From positions 186,001 to 250,000 of the forward strand of contig NZ_LGIS01000020.1 in NCBI RefSeq assembly GCF_001187905.1: 64,000 nt of DNA. The letters are read 5' to 3'. The notes under the pieces were generated by a model. That model was not told the DNA's origin, searched no databases, and saw nothing but the letters and a program-made list of their open reading frames with translations. The stretch is from Pantoea sp. RIT-PI-b (lineage in GTDB: Bacteria > Pseudomonadota > Gammaproteobacteria > Enterobacterales > Enterobacteriaceae). How positions within the stretch are numbered: position 1 is the stretch's first letter; every line of letters starts with the position of its first letter. The translations under genes and the position numbers were made by a program. Positions 16,856 to 25,578 of this stretch are shown one piece after another.

Positions 16856-16869
16856 TTGATGTAGATCAA
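16856..16869. promoter_or_regulatory. FNR-like palindrome without an obvious target gene
   Basis: TTGATGTAGATCAA matches the FNR consensus TTGAT-N4-ATCAA exactly. The nearest starts are the KGG-protein gene (106 bases to the left, leftward) and the cold-shock gene (about 475 bases to the right). Neither is a known FNR target, so binding is uncertain. Confidence 0.4.
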
Positions 16870-17148
16870 AAAATGCTTTGAACATGTTGGATATAGATAT
16901 TACCAAGAGAAATCAGGAGTACCGAAATTTGTCCGAACCTGATCCGAATAAACTGGTAAGTGTTTGATCTGCAAAGCGTGTAATGGTAAGTATTGCAACC
17001 ATGAAAAGGGGTGCTTTTGTTATCTATCCCCATGATAGATAAGAGAAATATCCCTATGCATCGTAAATAGGAATCGTATTCGGTCTTTTTTTATCTGCAT
17101 GCCTTTGCCATCTTTTTATCATTCATTAAAATGAAAAAATATTATCGC

Positions 17149-17177
17149 TTGCTTGTGGCATGGATAAATGCGTTAAT
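17149..17177 (+). promoter_or_regulatory. candidate promoter of the cspA-family gene
   Basis: TTGCTT (17149-17154), a 17-base spacer and GTTAAT (17172-17177). A start near 17184 would leave a leader of about 160 bases, the length typical for cold-inducible cspA-family mRNAs whose leader folding controls translation. I did not find a clear cold box. Confidence 0.45.
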
Positions 17178-17343
17178 GCTCCGTCGGTCTGAATAGCAGA
17201 CAGTTAGAAGGTTAGTTCCCATTGTATTTCTCATCCCAGTTAGTGCCGCTTCAAGCCCTTTCTCTTTGAGTCTTATCCTAAGTTCTGATTCGTATCTGCA
17301 ACTCGGCCCTTACGCCAATAGGCTCATTTAAAAGGTAAAAATT

Positions 17344-17556
17344 ATGTCTAACAAAATTCTTGGAACGGTAAAATGGTTCAACTCAGAGAAAGGCTTCGGC
17401 TTTATTTCTCCTGAAAATGGCAGCAAGGACGTTTTCGTTCACTTCTCAGCCATTCAGGGCACAGATTATCGCTCACTTGATGAAGGTCAGCGTGTTGAGT
17501 TTTCAGTTGAAGATGGTCCAAAAGGTCCGTCAGCAACAAATGTATTAGGTCTGTAA
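17344..17556 (+). CDS. CspA-family cold-shock protein
   Basis: A 70-residue single cold-shock domain with RNP1-like 'KGFGFISP' and RNP2-like 'DVFVHFSAI' motifs and the conserved '[11 protein letters not shown]' start. Such proteins bind single-stranded RNA and act as RNA chaperones. It differs from the constitutive CspC in this window (35469) in the second half ([17 protein letters not shown]). The long upstream leader and the YmcF-like microprotein frame directly downstream match the layout of cold-inducible E. coli cspB/cspG/cspI-type genes. The ATG follows AAAAGGTAAAAATT. The exact paralogue name cannot be assigned. Confidence 0.95.
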   Translation: MSNKILGTVKWFNSEKGFGFISPENGSKDVFVHFSAIQGTDYRSLDEGQRVEFSVEDGPKGPSATNVLGL

Positions 17557-17558
17557 TT

Positions 17559-17702
17559 ATTCGCATTTATAATCGTTTAAGATGTCCGCATTGCCAGAGT
17601 TCACAATATCGCACCTCCGCGTTCGATATTACTAAAATGAACCCCCATGGCGCTAAATGTATTTTCTGCAAATCATCAATGATTGTGTTGAAAACTGCAT
17701 AA
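17559..17702 (+). CDS. YmcF/YnfQ-like zinc-ribbon cold-shock microprotein, non-AUG start
   Basis: Directly after the cold-shock gene a frame encodes a 47-residue protein if read from an ATT at 17559 (48 from the ATT at 17556). It contains two Cys pairs, CPHC and CIFC, separated by 'QSSQYRTSAFDITKMNPHGA'. This is the signature I know from the E. coli cold-shock small proteins YmcF and YnfQ, which lie downstream of csp genes and, as I recall, start at a near-cognate codon. Between the last upstream in-frame stop (17508) and the Cys motif there is no in-frame ATG, GTG or TTG. AGG at 17547 would serve as a weak ribosome site. A terminator follows at 17768. Role unknown; zinc binding is likely. 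Confidence 0.7.
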   Translation: MRIYNRLRCPHCQSSQYRTSAFDITKMNPHGAKCIFCKSSMIVLKTA

Positions 17703-17767
17703 TAACGGATTATCTCTCCTGATTTATATTGGGAGTTGTCAGGCGATTGCCTGATATAAGTATCACT

Positions 17768-17794
17768 AGCACTGCTTCGGCAGTGCTTTTTTTT
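17768..17794 (+). terminator. intrinsic terminator of the csp-microprotein unit
   Basis: Arms AGCACTGC and GCAGTGCT flank a TTCG tetraloop and are followed by eight T. A strong rho-independent terminator. Confidence 0.9.
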
Positions 17795-17889
17795 GCGCTT
17801 AATACCGCGCTTTAGCACACTTATTCCTCTGATCGCTCTCGCCTTCACGTGATACATTCCTTGCCATCAAGTTACTTCACCTCAAATCA

Positions 17890-18228
17890 ATGAGAATTAA
17901 GAAAATGCTTAAGCCTATGGCTATAGTCGCCATGCTGCTGCTTAGCGGTTGTGCACTAAAACAGTATCCGCAATCCGCCAAGGTGAGCGATGCAGAAGCG
18001 CAAACTTATGACTGCGCAACATTGAACCAGGAGATAGCTAAATCTCTTAGCGTGCAGCAGCAGATTGATAAAACAGGCGAATTTGATGCGCTGACGGTGC
18101 TCGGTTTCGTGGGTGATTTTGGCATCGGTAATGGCATTGCCAAAGCCAGCGCTAAGCATAACGCCGCGGCGCGATTATCACAGTTACAGGCGTTGAAATC
18201 GGTGCGTTGCCCGTCTAATGGTGCCTAA
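17890..18228 (+). CDS. predicted lipoprotein of unknown function
   Basis: A 112-residue protein with a positively charged start, hydrophobic segment and lipobox LLSGC (Cys21 from the first ATG, Cys16 from the ATG at 17905, which may be the real start). The mature part has a central region with Gly-rich 'GFVGDFGIGNGIAKASAKH' and two further cysteines (CATLNQ and VRCPS) that could form a disulfide. I do not recognise a characterised family. It stands alone between the csp unit and a small membrane protein gene. Confidence 0.75.
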   Translation: MRIKKMLKPMAIVAMLLLSGCALKQYPQSAKVSDAEAQTYDCATLNQEIAKSLSVQQQIDKTGEFDALTVLGFVGDFGIGNGIAKASAKHNAAARLSQLQALKSVRCPSNGA

Positions 18229-18348
18229 TTATCACCAGCCAGACAGATAGCCCGTAGAAATGTGAGGCCAAAAAGCTGCAGTCAGCATGCGCAAAAAATG
18301 GTATAACGTTGGCGCATCTGTTTTATTGCCGGCTAATAAGGACCCTTC

Positions 18349-18516
18349 ATGGCAAATACACAATATCTTCTCTGGGTAATGATTGGCACATTAACGCTGC
18401 TGAGTATCTTTATTGGTGTGGTAGTGGGTCGGGCAAAAACCCCGCGCATCGGCACAATAACCTTCGCCGGTTTATTAGCCTTTTTCTTGCTGGCAATTTT
18501 CCTGATCACGCGTTAG
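18349..18516 (+). CDS. small two-helix inner-membrane protein, 55 residues
   Basis: The frame starts at ATG with AAGGA eight bases upstream and ends at TAG. The protein has two hydrophobic helices (about residues 7 to 27 and 37 to 53) joined by a short basic loop (GRAKTPRIG), with few other charges, ending ITR. It looks like a genuine small membrane protein. It lies 120 bases after the lipoprotein gene and converges with the minus-strand gene at 18565. I do not recognise a named family. Confidence 0.65.
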   Translation: MANTQYLLWVMIGTLTLLSIFIGVVVGRAKTPRIGTITFAGLLAFFLLAIFLITR

Positions 18517-18564
18517 AGCTAAAACAGATAAATGCCACACGTCAGTTGTGGCAATGGTTTGGCG

Positions 18565-18843
18565 TTACGGGGCAGGATGCAGAGCAGCGCGGTGTCGAGC
18601 AATCAGTTGCTCCGCCAGAGAGCGATCTTCTTCATGTTGTGAAATGTAATGCTCATACGGATCTTTCACGCCCAAACTTTCAATATAATCGAGATGAGCC
18701 TGTTTTATTTCCCGGTTGATATATTGAATCACCTCTAAACCTGACTCATCGGCATAGGCCGGCGCTTTGCTTTTAATTGCGCGAATTAATTCCACGTTAT
18801 TTTGCATAAACACTTCCAGATCAATTTTATAATAGTCTTTCAT
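18565..18843 (-). CDS. hypothetical protein, 92 residues
   Basis: I start at the ATG at 18843, preceded by AGGAG; the longer upstream extension overlaps the next gene and lacks a ribosome site. The protein is soluble, charged and mostly helical (MKDYYKIDLEVFMQNNVELI at the start; HYISQHEEDRSLAEQLIARH near the end). No motif is recognised. It is just downstream of the hydrolase-like gene on the same strand (62 bases), so the two may be co-transcribed. Confidence 0.7.
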   Translation of the reverse strand: MKDYYKIDLEVFMQNNVELIRAIKSKAPAYADESGLEVIQYINREIKQAHLDYIESLGVKDPYEHYISQHEEDRSLAEQLIARHRAALHPAP

Positions 18844-18905
18844 TGGCTCGCTCCTGTAGACATCATCAATATCTAACCTTAGCAGAGCATTATCATCGAT
18901 TGTGA

Positions 18906-19706
18906 CTATCCATGCGCAACATCCCAGCCGCTGCCATTGCGAATGTGGCCCCAGCAAGGAGTAATGTCCTGTTCTAACTGATAAATCAGAGCCAATATCA
19001 AATTCAGGTTATAGCGGGTTACTTCGTTATGTTGTGTGATGCACGGCGAGGCGGACTCGATCAAATTGAAGTTACGGTATTTCTGCAGCAGCGCCAGGTT
19101 GGGTATAATTTCCTGTTCACGTTGGTAGTCGGCAAGGGCAGTGAAAAGATAGATATTTTTATCTGTCTGGCGATCGCGTCGCAGGGTATTTGGCAAGAGC
19201 TTATTTAATAACGTCACTGCTGCGGGGGTAATGGTGCCCATCATGGCTTCGCCTACTTTTGGCCACATAGTCTCCGCATAATCACCTAGATAAAATTGTG
19301 GCACGGCAGTAATGATGTTTTTAATGTTATGCCGGACGCCAAAGTAGAGTGCCGCACTGCCGCCTTTAGAGGCGCCGAGTATCGAAACATTTGCCGGTGT
19401 GGTCAGTTCTATTACCGAACGAATCAGTTGGCTCACGCCATGCTCAATATCGAAGTTCATATTGTTGCACAGGTAGTAAGCGGGCAGCCCCTGGAAATCA
19501 TCTTTGATCCACAACACCGCCGATCGTGTATGTTGCAACAGCGTAAAGTCGTAGATGGTGGGATCTGGCAGGTTAAAACCCGACATGACGATCAATAAAT
19601 GCCCATTATCATCGGTTGCCGGTTTATAGCGATAATGGATATCGAGAGCGGGACGAAAGTTAAAGATGTAGTCAGTCAAAGTAAGCGGCTCAGAAAAGGA
19701 GTTCAC
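18906..19706 (-). CDS. alpha/beta-hydrolase-fold protein, Asp2/XcbB-like
   Basis: A 266-residue soluble protein with a nucleophile-elbow motif 'GASKGGSAALYFG', as in Asp2 and XcbB/CpsF-type proteins (acetyltransferases or esterases linked to glycan or capsule handling), and an early 'LLIVMSGFNLP' strand. The likely serine nucleophile is the Ser of GASKG; candidate Asp and His partners lie in the C-terminal half. No signal peptide. No glycan biosynthesis genes are adjacent, so substrate and pathway stay open. Confidence 0.65.
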   Translation of the reverse strand: MNSFSEPLTLTDYIFNFRPALDIHYRYKPATDDNGHLLIVMSGFNLPDPTIYDFTLLQHTRSAVLWIKDDFQGLPAYYLCNNMNFDIEHGVSQLIRSVIELTTPANVSILGASKGGSAALYFGVRHNIKNIITAVPQFYLGDYAETMWPKVGEAMMGTITPAAVTLLNKLLPNTLRRDRQTDKNIYLFTALADYQREQEIIPNLALLQKYRNFNLIESASPCITQHNEVTRYNLNLILALIYQLEQDITPCWGHIRNGSGWDVAHG

Positions 19707-19802
19707 CGATCAAAGACGACACTTATGCTGGATAATTAAATGACTTGGGTGAGCGGCAGAAAAGCTTTAATTGGGGCTGCAGAGCGCAGCCACTTTTGGA
19801 AT

Positions 19803-20534
19803 CTAACGAGGTTTACGCGCAGCCAGTAGAAACATCATTGGGCGGTCGCGCTCTTCTGCCAGGGCGGGATTCTGTGCTAACTGTGCTTCATCGGGTCCCC
19901 ATTCATCAAGATGGACGATCTCAAATCCTGCGGCAATCAGTGCATTAATCCAGGAAGCCAGTTTGCGATGCTGTTTTTTTACGCCATCGGCAAACCAGTT
20001 GCTGATGCGCTCACCCTCCTGCTGATAGTGATTCACCGGCCAACTACGCTGCTGTTGATCATCAATTATCCACTGCTGCGCCGTTGGCGCGGTGTAAATC
20101 GGATGCTCGCAAGAGAACACCAGCGCACCACCTGGCGTTAAGGCATTGAACAGGGTGGCGAAGAGCGTATCAATGTTGCTGAGATAATGCAGCGCCAGCG
20201 AGCTGTAGGCGAGATCAAAGGTTTCGCTGAGTTGCAGCGTTTCTAAATCGGCACGCTGATAGCGAATGCCCGTTCCTTGAGTCATGGTTGCGGCTTGCGC
20301 CAGCATCTTCTCTGAGACATCGAGCCCCAGTACCTCACGCGCGCCTTGCTGTTGTGCGTAACGGCAAAACCAGCCATAGCCGCAGCCGAGATCGAGAATG
20401 CGTTTATCATGTAGATCGGGAAGCAAAGCGCGCAGTGCGGGCCATTCCGGTGCGCCGTCCAATCCCTGCACTGAACGTGGCAGCGTGGCATAGCCGGCAA
20501 AAAAATGCGGGTCGTCGTAAATATTCTGGCTCAT
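19803..20534 (-). CDS. class I SAM-dependent methyltransferase
   Basis: A 243-residue protein with the full Rossmann-type methyltransferase series: motif I 'ILDLGCGYGWFC', the acidic ribose-binding 'VLGLDVS', 'YQRADLETL' and 'FDLAYSSLALHYL', then 'GGALVFSCEHP'. The arrangement is that of small-molecule methyltransferases of the UbiE/BioC-like group; substrate cannot be told. The ATG follows AGGAGCC. It is transcribed leftwards as a single gene. Confidence 0.85.
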   Translation of the reverse strand: MSQNIYDDPHFFAGYATLPRSVQGLDGAPEWPALRALLPDLHDKRILDLGCGYGWFCRYAQQQGAREVLGLDVSEKMLAQAATMTQGTGIRYQRADLETLQLSETFDLAYSSLALHYLSNIDTLFATLFNALTPGGALVFSCEHPIYTAPTAQQWIIDDQQQRSWPVNHYQQEGERISNWFADGVKKQHRKLASWINALIAAGFEIVHLDEWGPDEAQLAQNPALAEERDRPMMFLLAARKPR

Positions 20535-20599
20535 ACAGGCTCCTTTATATGATGCGCAAAGGAGTTTAGGCGTTTAGCGAGGAAAGTAAAGCTGCGTAA

Positions 20600-20707
20600 T
20601 TATCCCACAAATAACAGATGCACCAGGCGAGCCAGCGATTCGAGCAGCAGCAAGCTGCCGATGAAGATAACGATCAAGACACCAATAAATTGTTTACGGC
20701 CGCTCAT
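20600..20707 (-). CDS. 35-residue single-helix membrane protein
   Basis: ATG at 20707 is preceded by GGAGGGAA, a strong ribosome binding site. The protein starts with a basic segment (MSGRKQ) and then one long hydrophobic helix (FIGVLIVIFIGSLLLLESLA) with a short tail LVHLLFVG. Size, charge pattern and ribosome site support a real small membrane protein encoded between the methyltransferase and pphA, divergent from pphA. I do not know a name for it. Confidence 0.6.
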   Translation of the reverse strand: MSGRKQFIGVLIVIFIGSLLLLESLARLVHLLFVG

Positions 20708-20790
20708 GCTGTTCCCTCCGCTGGCTAAACCTCACCGGACTATACTTTAAGCCGGGCTCACTAAACTTCCAGTCAACCGGGGAAGATTAC

Positions 20791-21438
20791 ATGCTTTACC
20801 AACGGGTAAGTGCGCAAATGTGGCGAAACATTTGGGTGGTGGGCGATTTACACGGCTGCCGCGCCCAGCTTGATGCGCAGCTCCTCAAGCGGGATTTTGA
20901 CAAGCAGCAGGATTTATTGCTGTCGGTGGGCGATTTGATTGATCGCGGGCCAGACAGTCCCGGCTGTTTAGCGCTATTGCAAGAACCCTGGTTTCGCTGT
21001 GTGCGCGGCAATCACGAACAGATGGCGCTCGCCGCGCTGGATGGGCGCGATCAGACCTTGTGGATGATGAACGGCGGCGAATGGTTTTGGCAGTTGAAGG
21101 GCGCAAAGTTAATCGCTGCGCGCCATGCGTTGAAACGCTGCGCCGATTTACCGTTGGTTTTGCATCTGGAATTCGGCGACCGCGTGGTGGTGATTGCTCA
21201 CGCCGATTATCCTGCCAGCTATTATGCACTGGGGCAGGATGTCGATTGGCAACAGGTGGTGTGGAGTCGCGATCGGCTGGGACGCCATCAACGTGGCGCT
21301 TCAGCAAACATTGCGGGCGCCAGCGATTTTTACTTCGGCCACACGCCGTTGGAGCAACCGCTGCATGTGGCGAATCAGCATTATATTGATACCGGCGCGG
21401 TTTTCGGCAACTGTCTCACGCTGGTAAAATTGCAGTAA
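20791..21438 (+). CDS. pphA: protein serine/threonine phosphatase PphA (PrpA)
   Basis: A 215-residue metallophosphatase of the PPP family with the canonical metal-site motifs GDLHG (residues 18-22), GDLIDRG (47-53) and RGNHE (72-76) and a later His in 'VIAHADYP'. E. coli PphA dephosphorylates Ser/Thr/Tyr-phosphoproteins and signals misfolded protein through CpxR/HtrA. Neighbourhood with rsmF matches E. coli. It converges with rsmF with only three bases between stop codons, so there is no room for a terminator. Confidence 0.93.
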   Translation: MLYQRVSAQMWRNIWVVGDLHGCRAQLDAQLLKRDFDKQQDLLLSVGDLIDRGPDSPGCLALLQEPWFRCVRGNHEQMALAALDGRDQTLWMMNGGEWFWQLKGAKLIAARHALKRCADLPLVLHLEFGDRVVVIAHADYPASYYALGQDVDWQQVVWSRDRLGRHQRGASANIAGASDFYFGHTPLEQPLHVANQHYIDTGAVFGNCLTLVKLQ

Positions 21439-21441
21439 TGC

Positions 21442-22866
21442 TTAGCGGAACAGACGCCCGTCGCGCACCAGTTCACGCGGATAACTGTTTTTAATCCGAT
21501 TGCCGACTTTTTTGGCCAATCCTAAAGGTTGTGACTGATAGGTCACAATCACCTCATCGCGATTCGGTAACGACTCAGGATGAATATCCTGACCGCGATA
21601 CCAGGTTTCTGCCTCCGCATCGGTAAGGGCAAAATCCAGCGCGCTGCCTGGCTTACTCAACGCGACAACGGCTTCATGCTGCCAGCGATAACCTTTCGGG
21701 AAGGTTTCTGCCAGCTTAAGGCCGATACGCGAGAAGCGCACTTTACCCAGCCAACTTTCCAGCGCTGCCGGAAAGAGCCACAGCTCTTTATCGCGCTGCC
21801 ACAGCGTGTGATTGTCATCCCATTGCAAGCCTACTTTTGCTGCTGCCTGCTGTACCTCGGCACTGAGCTTACGGCTGGCCGGCGAGAAGGGCAGTTTGCC
21901 CACTTTATAGGTCGGTGCGGGCAACCCGGGAATGCTGGCGGTTTTACGCAGGCGTGCCACAAAGAAGCCTTCGCTATCGAAAATTTGCGGGAACACGTGC
22001 AGGAAACCTTCCGGTGTTAAAGCCCGATCGGCACCAGCAAATAGCCCATTCAGCGGCACAATTTCTACCGCATCGGGATAACGCTGTTGCAACCAGTGAA
22101 TCACCTGCTGGTTTTCAATCTGATTGAGCGTGCAGGTCGAGTAGATCAGCATGCCGCCGGGTTGTAATGCATGGAAAGCGCTGTCAATGAGATCGCGCTG
22201 GGTTTCAGCGATCGCTTCGGTGCTGGCCAACGTCCAGTTACGCAGCGCATCGGCGTCCTTACGCACCACGCCTTCGCCAGAGCAGGGCGCATCCAGCAGA
22301 ATGGCATCGAAACGTTCCGGCAGCGCCGCGCCAAACACCCGACCATCAAAATGGGTGAGCGCCACATTGCTCACGCCGCAGCGGCTGATATTGGCGTGCA
22401 GCACTTTGACGCGACTGGCGGAATATTCGTTGGCAAGGATGGCGCCTTCATTGCGCATCAGCGCGGCCATCTGCGTGGTTTTGGAGCCTGGTGCAGCAGC
22501 CACATCCATCACCTGACGCGCATCGGGTGCGGCGTCGAACAGTGCGGTAACCGGCAGCATCGAGCTGGCTTCCTGAATATAAAACAGCCCGCTAAGGTGC
22601 TCCGCAACGCTACCCAGCGGCAGCGACTCATCGTCACGCTCAATCCAGAACCCTTCGGTGCACCATGGAATGGGTGACAGCCGCCAGCCATAATCAGCGG
22701 TGCGGACGAGGAAATCATCCACGCTAATTTTTAAGGTATTAACGCGTAAGCTGCGGCGCAGCGGTTGCTGGCTGATGGCGAGAAAGCGTTGCAATTCAGT
22801 GTCATCAGCGAGGCTGGCGCGCATTAGCGCGAGGAAATCTTCGGGAAAGCGATCGGACACGGGCAT
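21442..22866 (-). CDS. rsmF: 16S rRNA m5C1407 methyltransferase RsmF
   Basis: A 474-residue RsmB/RsmF-type RNA (cytosine-5)-methyltransferase. The SAM-binding '[18 protein letters not shown]', the '[13 protein letters not shown]' motif IV cysteine and the '[10 protein letters not shown]' motif VI cysteine nucleophile are all present, as is a C-terminal PUA-like extension. In E. coli it methylates C1407 of 16S rRNA in the 30S subunit. Its length agrees with the family. Confidence 0.95.
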   Translation of the reverse strand: MPVSDRFPEDFLALMRASLADDTELQRFLAISQQPLRRSLRVNTLKISVDDFLVRTADYGWRLSPIPWCTEGFWIERDDESLPLGSVAEHLSGLFYIQEASSMLPVTALFDAAPDARQVMDVAAAPGSKTTQMAALMRNEGAILANEYSASRVKVLHANISRCGVSNVALTHFDGRVFGAALPERFDAILLDAPCSGEGVVRKDADALRNWTLASTEAIAETQRDLIDSAFHALQPGGMLIYSTCTLNQIENQQVIHWLQQRYPDAVEIVPLNGLFAGADRALTPEGFLHVFPQIFDSEGFFVARLRKTASIPGLPAPTYKVGKLPFSPASRKLSAEVQQAAAKVGLQWDDNHTLWQRDKELWLFPAALESWLGKVRFSRIGLKLAETFPKGYRWQHEAVVALSKPGSALDFALTDAEAETWYRGQDIHPESLPNRDEVIVTYQSQPLGLAKKVGNRIKNSYPRELVRDGRLFR

Positions 22867-22902
22867 CTACCGGGAAACAAAATGAGCGCGAAGTGTAACA
22901 TG

Positions 22903-22935
22903 CGAAAAAGAATCGGGCAGCCAGGCTGCCCGATT
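22903..22935 (-). terminator. intrinsic terminator of letAB
   Basis: Minus-strand arms AATCGGGCAGC and GCTGCCCGATT around a three-base loop, followed by CTTTTTC. It lies three bases after the letB stop codon. Confidence 0.85.
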
Positions 22936-22938
22936 TGC

Positions 22939-25578
22939 TTAAGGTTGATTAGGATCCGGAATCGCCGTGCCCCAATTGCGCCACTCTTTTGGCGCTTCAT
23001 CCTGCAGCAGGAAGTGTTTGTTGGCGCCGGCCTGTGGTGCTAGCGGTACCGTTGGCGGCGTTGCAAACTGTACGCCGCCGCGGATGAATTGCTGGAAGGT
23101 GCCGGTTTTCAACACGCCGCCGATCAGGCCGAAATCGAAGTTATAACCGGAAGCGAGCCAGAACACCGAGTTGTTACGTACCAGATGCTGGTATTTCTTG
23201 CTGATACGCAGCGCGATCTGTACGCGATCGGCCATGTTACCCAACGACGTGCCGGTCACGGTACCGACTTCAACGCCACGGAACAGCACCGGCGTTCCCA
23301 CCGACAGCGATCCCGCGTCAGCGGCATCGACATAAATCGTTAAGCCGTTAAGGTAACGAGAATCGGTGATAGTGCTTTCCTGCAGTTCAAAGGTGCGCGC
23401 CGGAGAACCTTTGCCCGGATCGACGTTGAGGTAAGGCTGCAGCAGCGTTTCGATATGATTAACCCCTGCGGCAGAAATCTCCGGCGACACCACCGAGAAG
23501 CGGCTGCCGATACGCGCGAAGTCCTGCACGTATTCCGGATAGAGCACCGCTTTTGCTACCACCTGATTGTTATCAGAACTCAGCGCCAGCGATTCAACCT
23601 GACCGATGTTGATGCCGAGATAGCGGATCGGCATACCCGCAGCCAGTTTGCTGGCATCGAAGGTGTGCAGCGTAATCTGACTGCCGACGGCACGCGCCAC
23701 GGTTTCTGAAGAGTACAGCACGCGCTTCACGCCTTTCACCGCCTGCGCTCCGGTCAGATTATCAAAACTGATTGCACCTTTAAGGGCGCGGTTGAGCGGA
23801 GATGCCTGCACCGTCAAACCGCTGCCGTTGAGCTGCACTTTGGCACCACCTTCAGCCCAGAATACGCTCTCGCTGGTAAGTAACTTGCGATACTGCGGCT
23901 GAATGTGAATCGAGATTTCAAAGGCATCCGCGCGCGGCACGACATCAACCACTTCACCCACCTGGAATTTGCGATACAGCAGCACCGAACCGGCCTGCAC
24001 ATCTGGCAAGCTGTTGGCGGTCAGCTTCAGTGTGGTCGGGGGCTGTTCGCCGACAATACCTTCCTCCGCACGTTCCGCATCGGCATATAAAGGATAACGA
24101 CTGGACGGATTGCCTTTCGCGCCTGGAATCAGGCGAATGCCGCCATCGACCCATTCGCGTGCGCTGGCACCCAGCACCTGCATACCATCAAGGCCAAACT
24201 TCACGTCGAGGCGGCTATTCACCACAAATTTACTGTCGGCGTGCACCAGCTTGCGGTGTTCGGGATTAATGGCGGCGACGAAGCTGATGCCATTCTCATC
24301 CAGCGTACGGGAAATCACCTGACCAATTTTCATGCCATACAGCATCACCGGCTGGCCCGCATCAATGCCATAGGTTTCCGGCGCGCTAAGTTTTACCGTC
24401 AACACATCGGGCTTTTGTAATAGCGTTTCGCTGGCGGGCAGCACGGTGAATTGATCCTGCGGCTCGCCTTCGCCGGGTACCAATTCGAGGGTGTTGCCGG
24501 TCAACAGGCTGCTAAGGTTGGTATCCGTCAGGCTAATTTTCGGTGTGCGCATTTCAATGCGCGTGCCGCTGCGCATCAAACTGGTTACCGAAGGGTCAAC
24601 CGTGAGTTCGCCAGTGACTTTACCGCCATCCTGCAGGTTAAGTTTGGTCAAGGTGCCGACTTCCAGGCCCTGATACATCAGCGGCGTGCTGTCGGCTTTC
24701 AGATTGTCGCCGCTCGGTAAATCAAGTTTGACCTGAACCCCGCGCTGACTGCGCGCTAAATCCGGGTAGAGTTGATAGGTGGCATCGACATTTGCCTGCT
24801 GACCGTCATTGGGGGAATCGAAGGCAATCGCGCCGTTGACGAGGGCGGCAAGGCTTTCCAGTTTCACCTTTGCACCGCTCAGGCTGACATCCGCATCAAC
24901 GCCGGAAACGTTCCAGAAGCGGCTCTGCTTTTTCACCAGATTGATGAAGCGACGCTCAATCAGCACATCGATGGTCACGCCATCGGTGCTGTTATTCAGG
25001 CTGTAATCGTAAACACGACCGACCGGAATTTTGCGGTAATAGACCAGTGAACCGGTATTGAGTGAGCCAAGGTCCGGCGCGCGCAGATGAATCAGCAGTT
25101 CACCGGTATTAACACGATATTTCGGTTGGGTATCTAACGCGGTAAAGCGTTCGCTCTCTTTGCCTTTGCCCGGCATCATGCCGATGTAGTTACCGCCGAC
25201 TAATGCATCAAGTCCGGACACGCCGGCCAGTGAGGCTTTTGGCGTCACCAGCCAGAACTGCGTGTCTTCACGCAGCGCATCGCGCATATCGCTCTTGATA
25301 CTGGCTTTGATCTGGATGCTGCGATAATCATCGCTCAGCACGATGCCTTGCACCGTGCCCACTTCCACGCCCTGATATCGAATCGGCGTGCGGCCGGGCA
25401 CGATGCCGTCGGCGGTTTGGAAGTTAATGGTGATCGTCGTACCGCGCTCTTCATAATTGGTCCATAACAGCCAGCCTGCGATCAGCAAAGCGATAATGGG
25501 CAATAACCAGAACGGCGAAATCTTGCGCTTATTGCGCAGATTGGCGCTAGTCGGTGTAGTCGGCGTTTCCTGTTGCAT
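22939..25578 (-). CDS. letB: LetB (YebT), multi-MCE-domain envelope lipid transport protein
   Basis: An 879-residue protein with an N-terminal membrane anchor ([19 protein letters not shown]) and seven repeated MCE (MlaD-like) domains. These are visible as recurring '[13 protein letters not shown]'-type motifs ([49 protein letters not shown] and others). E. coli LetB stacks seven MCE rings into a tube that spans the periplasm and carries lipids between the membranes together with LetA. I start at the ATG at 25578, with GGGA at a proper distance and agreement with the E. coli start; an ATG two codons earlier is too close to that site. It overlaps letA by 32 bases. Confidence 0.95.
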   Translation of the reverse strand: MQQETPTTPTSANLRNKRKISPFWLLPIIALLIAGWLLWTNYEERGTTITINFQTADGIVPGRTPIRYQGVEVGTVQGIVLSDDYRSIQIKASIKSDMRDALREDTQFWLVTPKASLAGVSGLDALVGGNYIGMMPGKGKESERFTALDTQPKYRVNTGELLIHLRAPDLGSLNTGSLVYYRKIPVGRVYDYSLNNSTDGVTIDVLIERRFINLVKKQSRFWNVSGVDADVSLSGAKVKLESLAALVNGAIAFDSPNDGQQANVDATYQLYPDLARSQRGVQVKLDLPSGDNLKADSTPLMYQGLEVGTLTKLNLQDGGKVTGELTVDPSVTSLMRSGTRIEMRTPKISLTDTNLSSLLTGNTLELVPGEGEPQDQFTVLPASETLLQKPDVLTVKLSAPETYGIDAGQPVMLYGMKIGQVISRTLDENGISFVAAINPEHRKLVHADSKFVVNSRLDVKFGLDGMQVLGASAREWVDGGIRLIPGAKGNPSSRYPLYADAERAEEGIVGEQPPTTLKLTANSLPDVQAGSVLLYRKFQVGEVVDVVPRADAFEISIHIQPQYRKLLTSESVFWAEGGAKVQLNGSGLTVQASPLNRALKGAISFDNLTGAQAVKGVKRVLYSSETVARAVGSQITLHTFDASKLAAGMPIRYLGINIGQVESLALSSDNNQVVAKAVLYPEYVQDFARIGSRFSVVSPEISAAGVNHIETLLQPYLNVDPGKGSPARTFELQESTITDSRYLNGLTIYVDAADAGSLSVGTPVLFRGVEVGTVTGTSLGNMADRVQIALRISKKYQHLVRNNSVFWLASGYNFDFGLIGGVLKTGTFQQFIRGGVQFATPPTVPLAPQAGANKHFLLQDEAPKEWRNWGTAIPDPNQP

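Larger units (their letters stand above)
16751..17343 (+). other. gene-free stretch: leader of the cold-shock gene plus unexplained sites
   Basis: I find no convincing gene. The stretch contains a perfect FNR-type box (16856-16869), an inverted repeat TTATCTATC/GATAGATAA around five bases (17020-17042), and a candidate promoter (17149-17177) that would give the downstream cspA-family gene a leader of about 160 bases. Confidence 0.6.

Noticed and set aside
17567..17857. 96-codon minus-strand frame over the csp downstream region
   Set aside because: Antisense to the YmcF-like frame and to a strong plus-strand terminator; composition is not protein-like.
18309..18719. 136-codon plus-strand frame
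   Set aside because: It lies across the 55-residue membrane protein in another frame and runs antisense to the hypothetical gene at 18565; no ribosome site and no protein-like hydrophobic or domain pattern.
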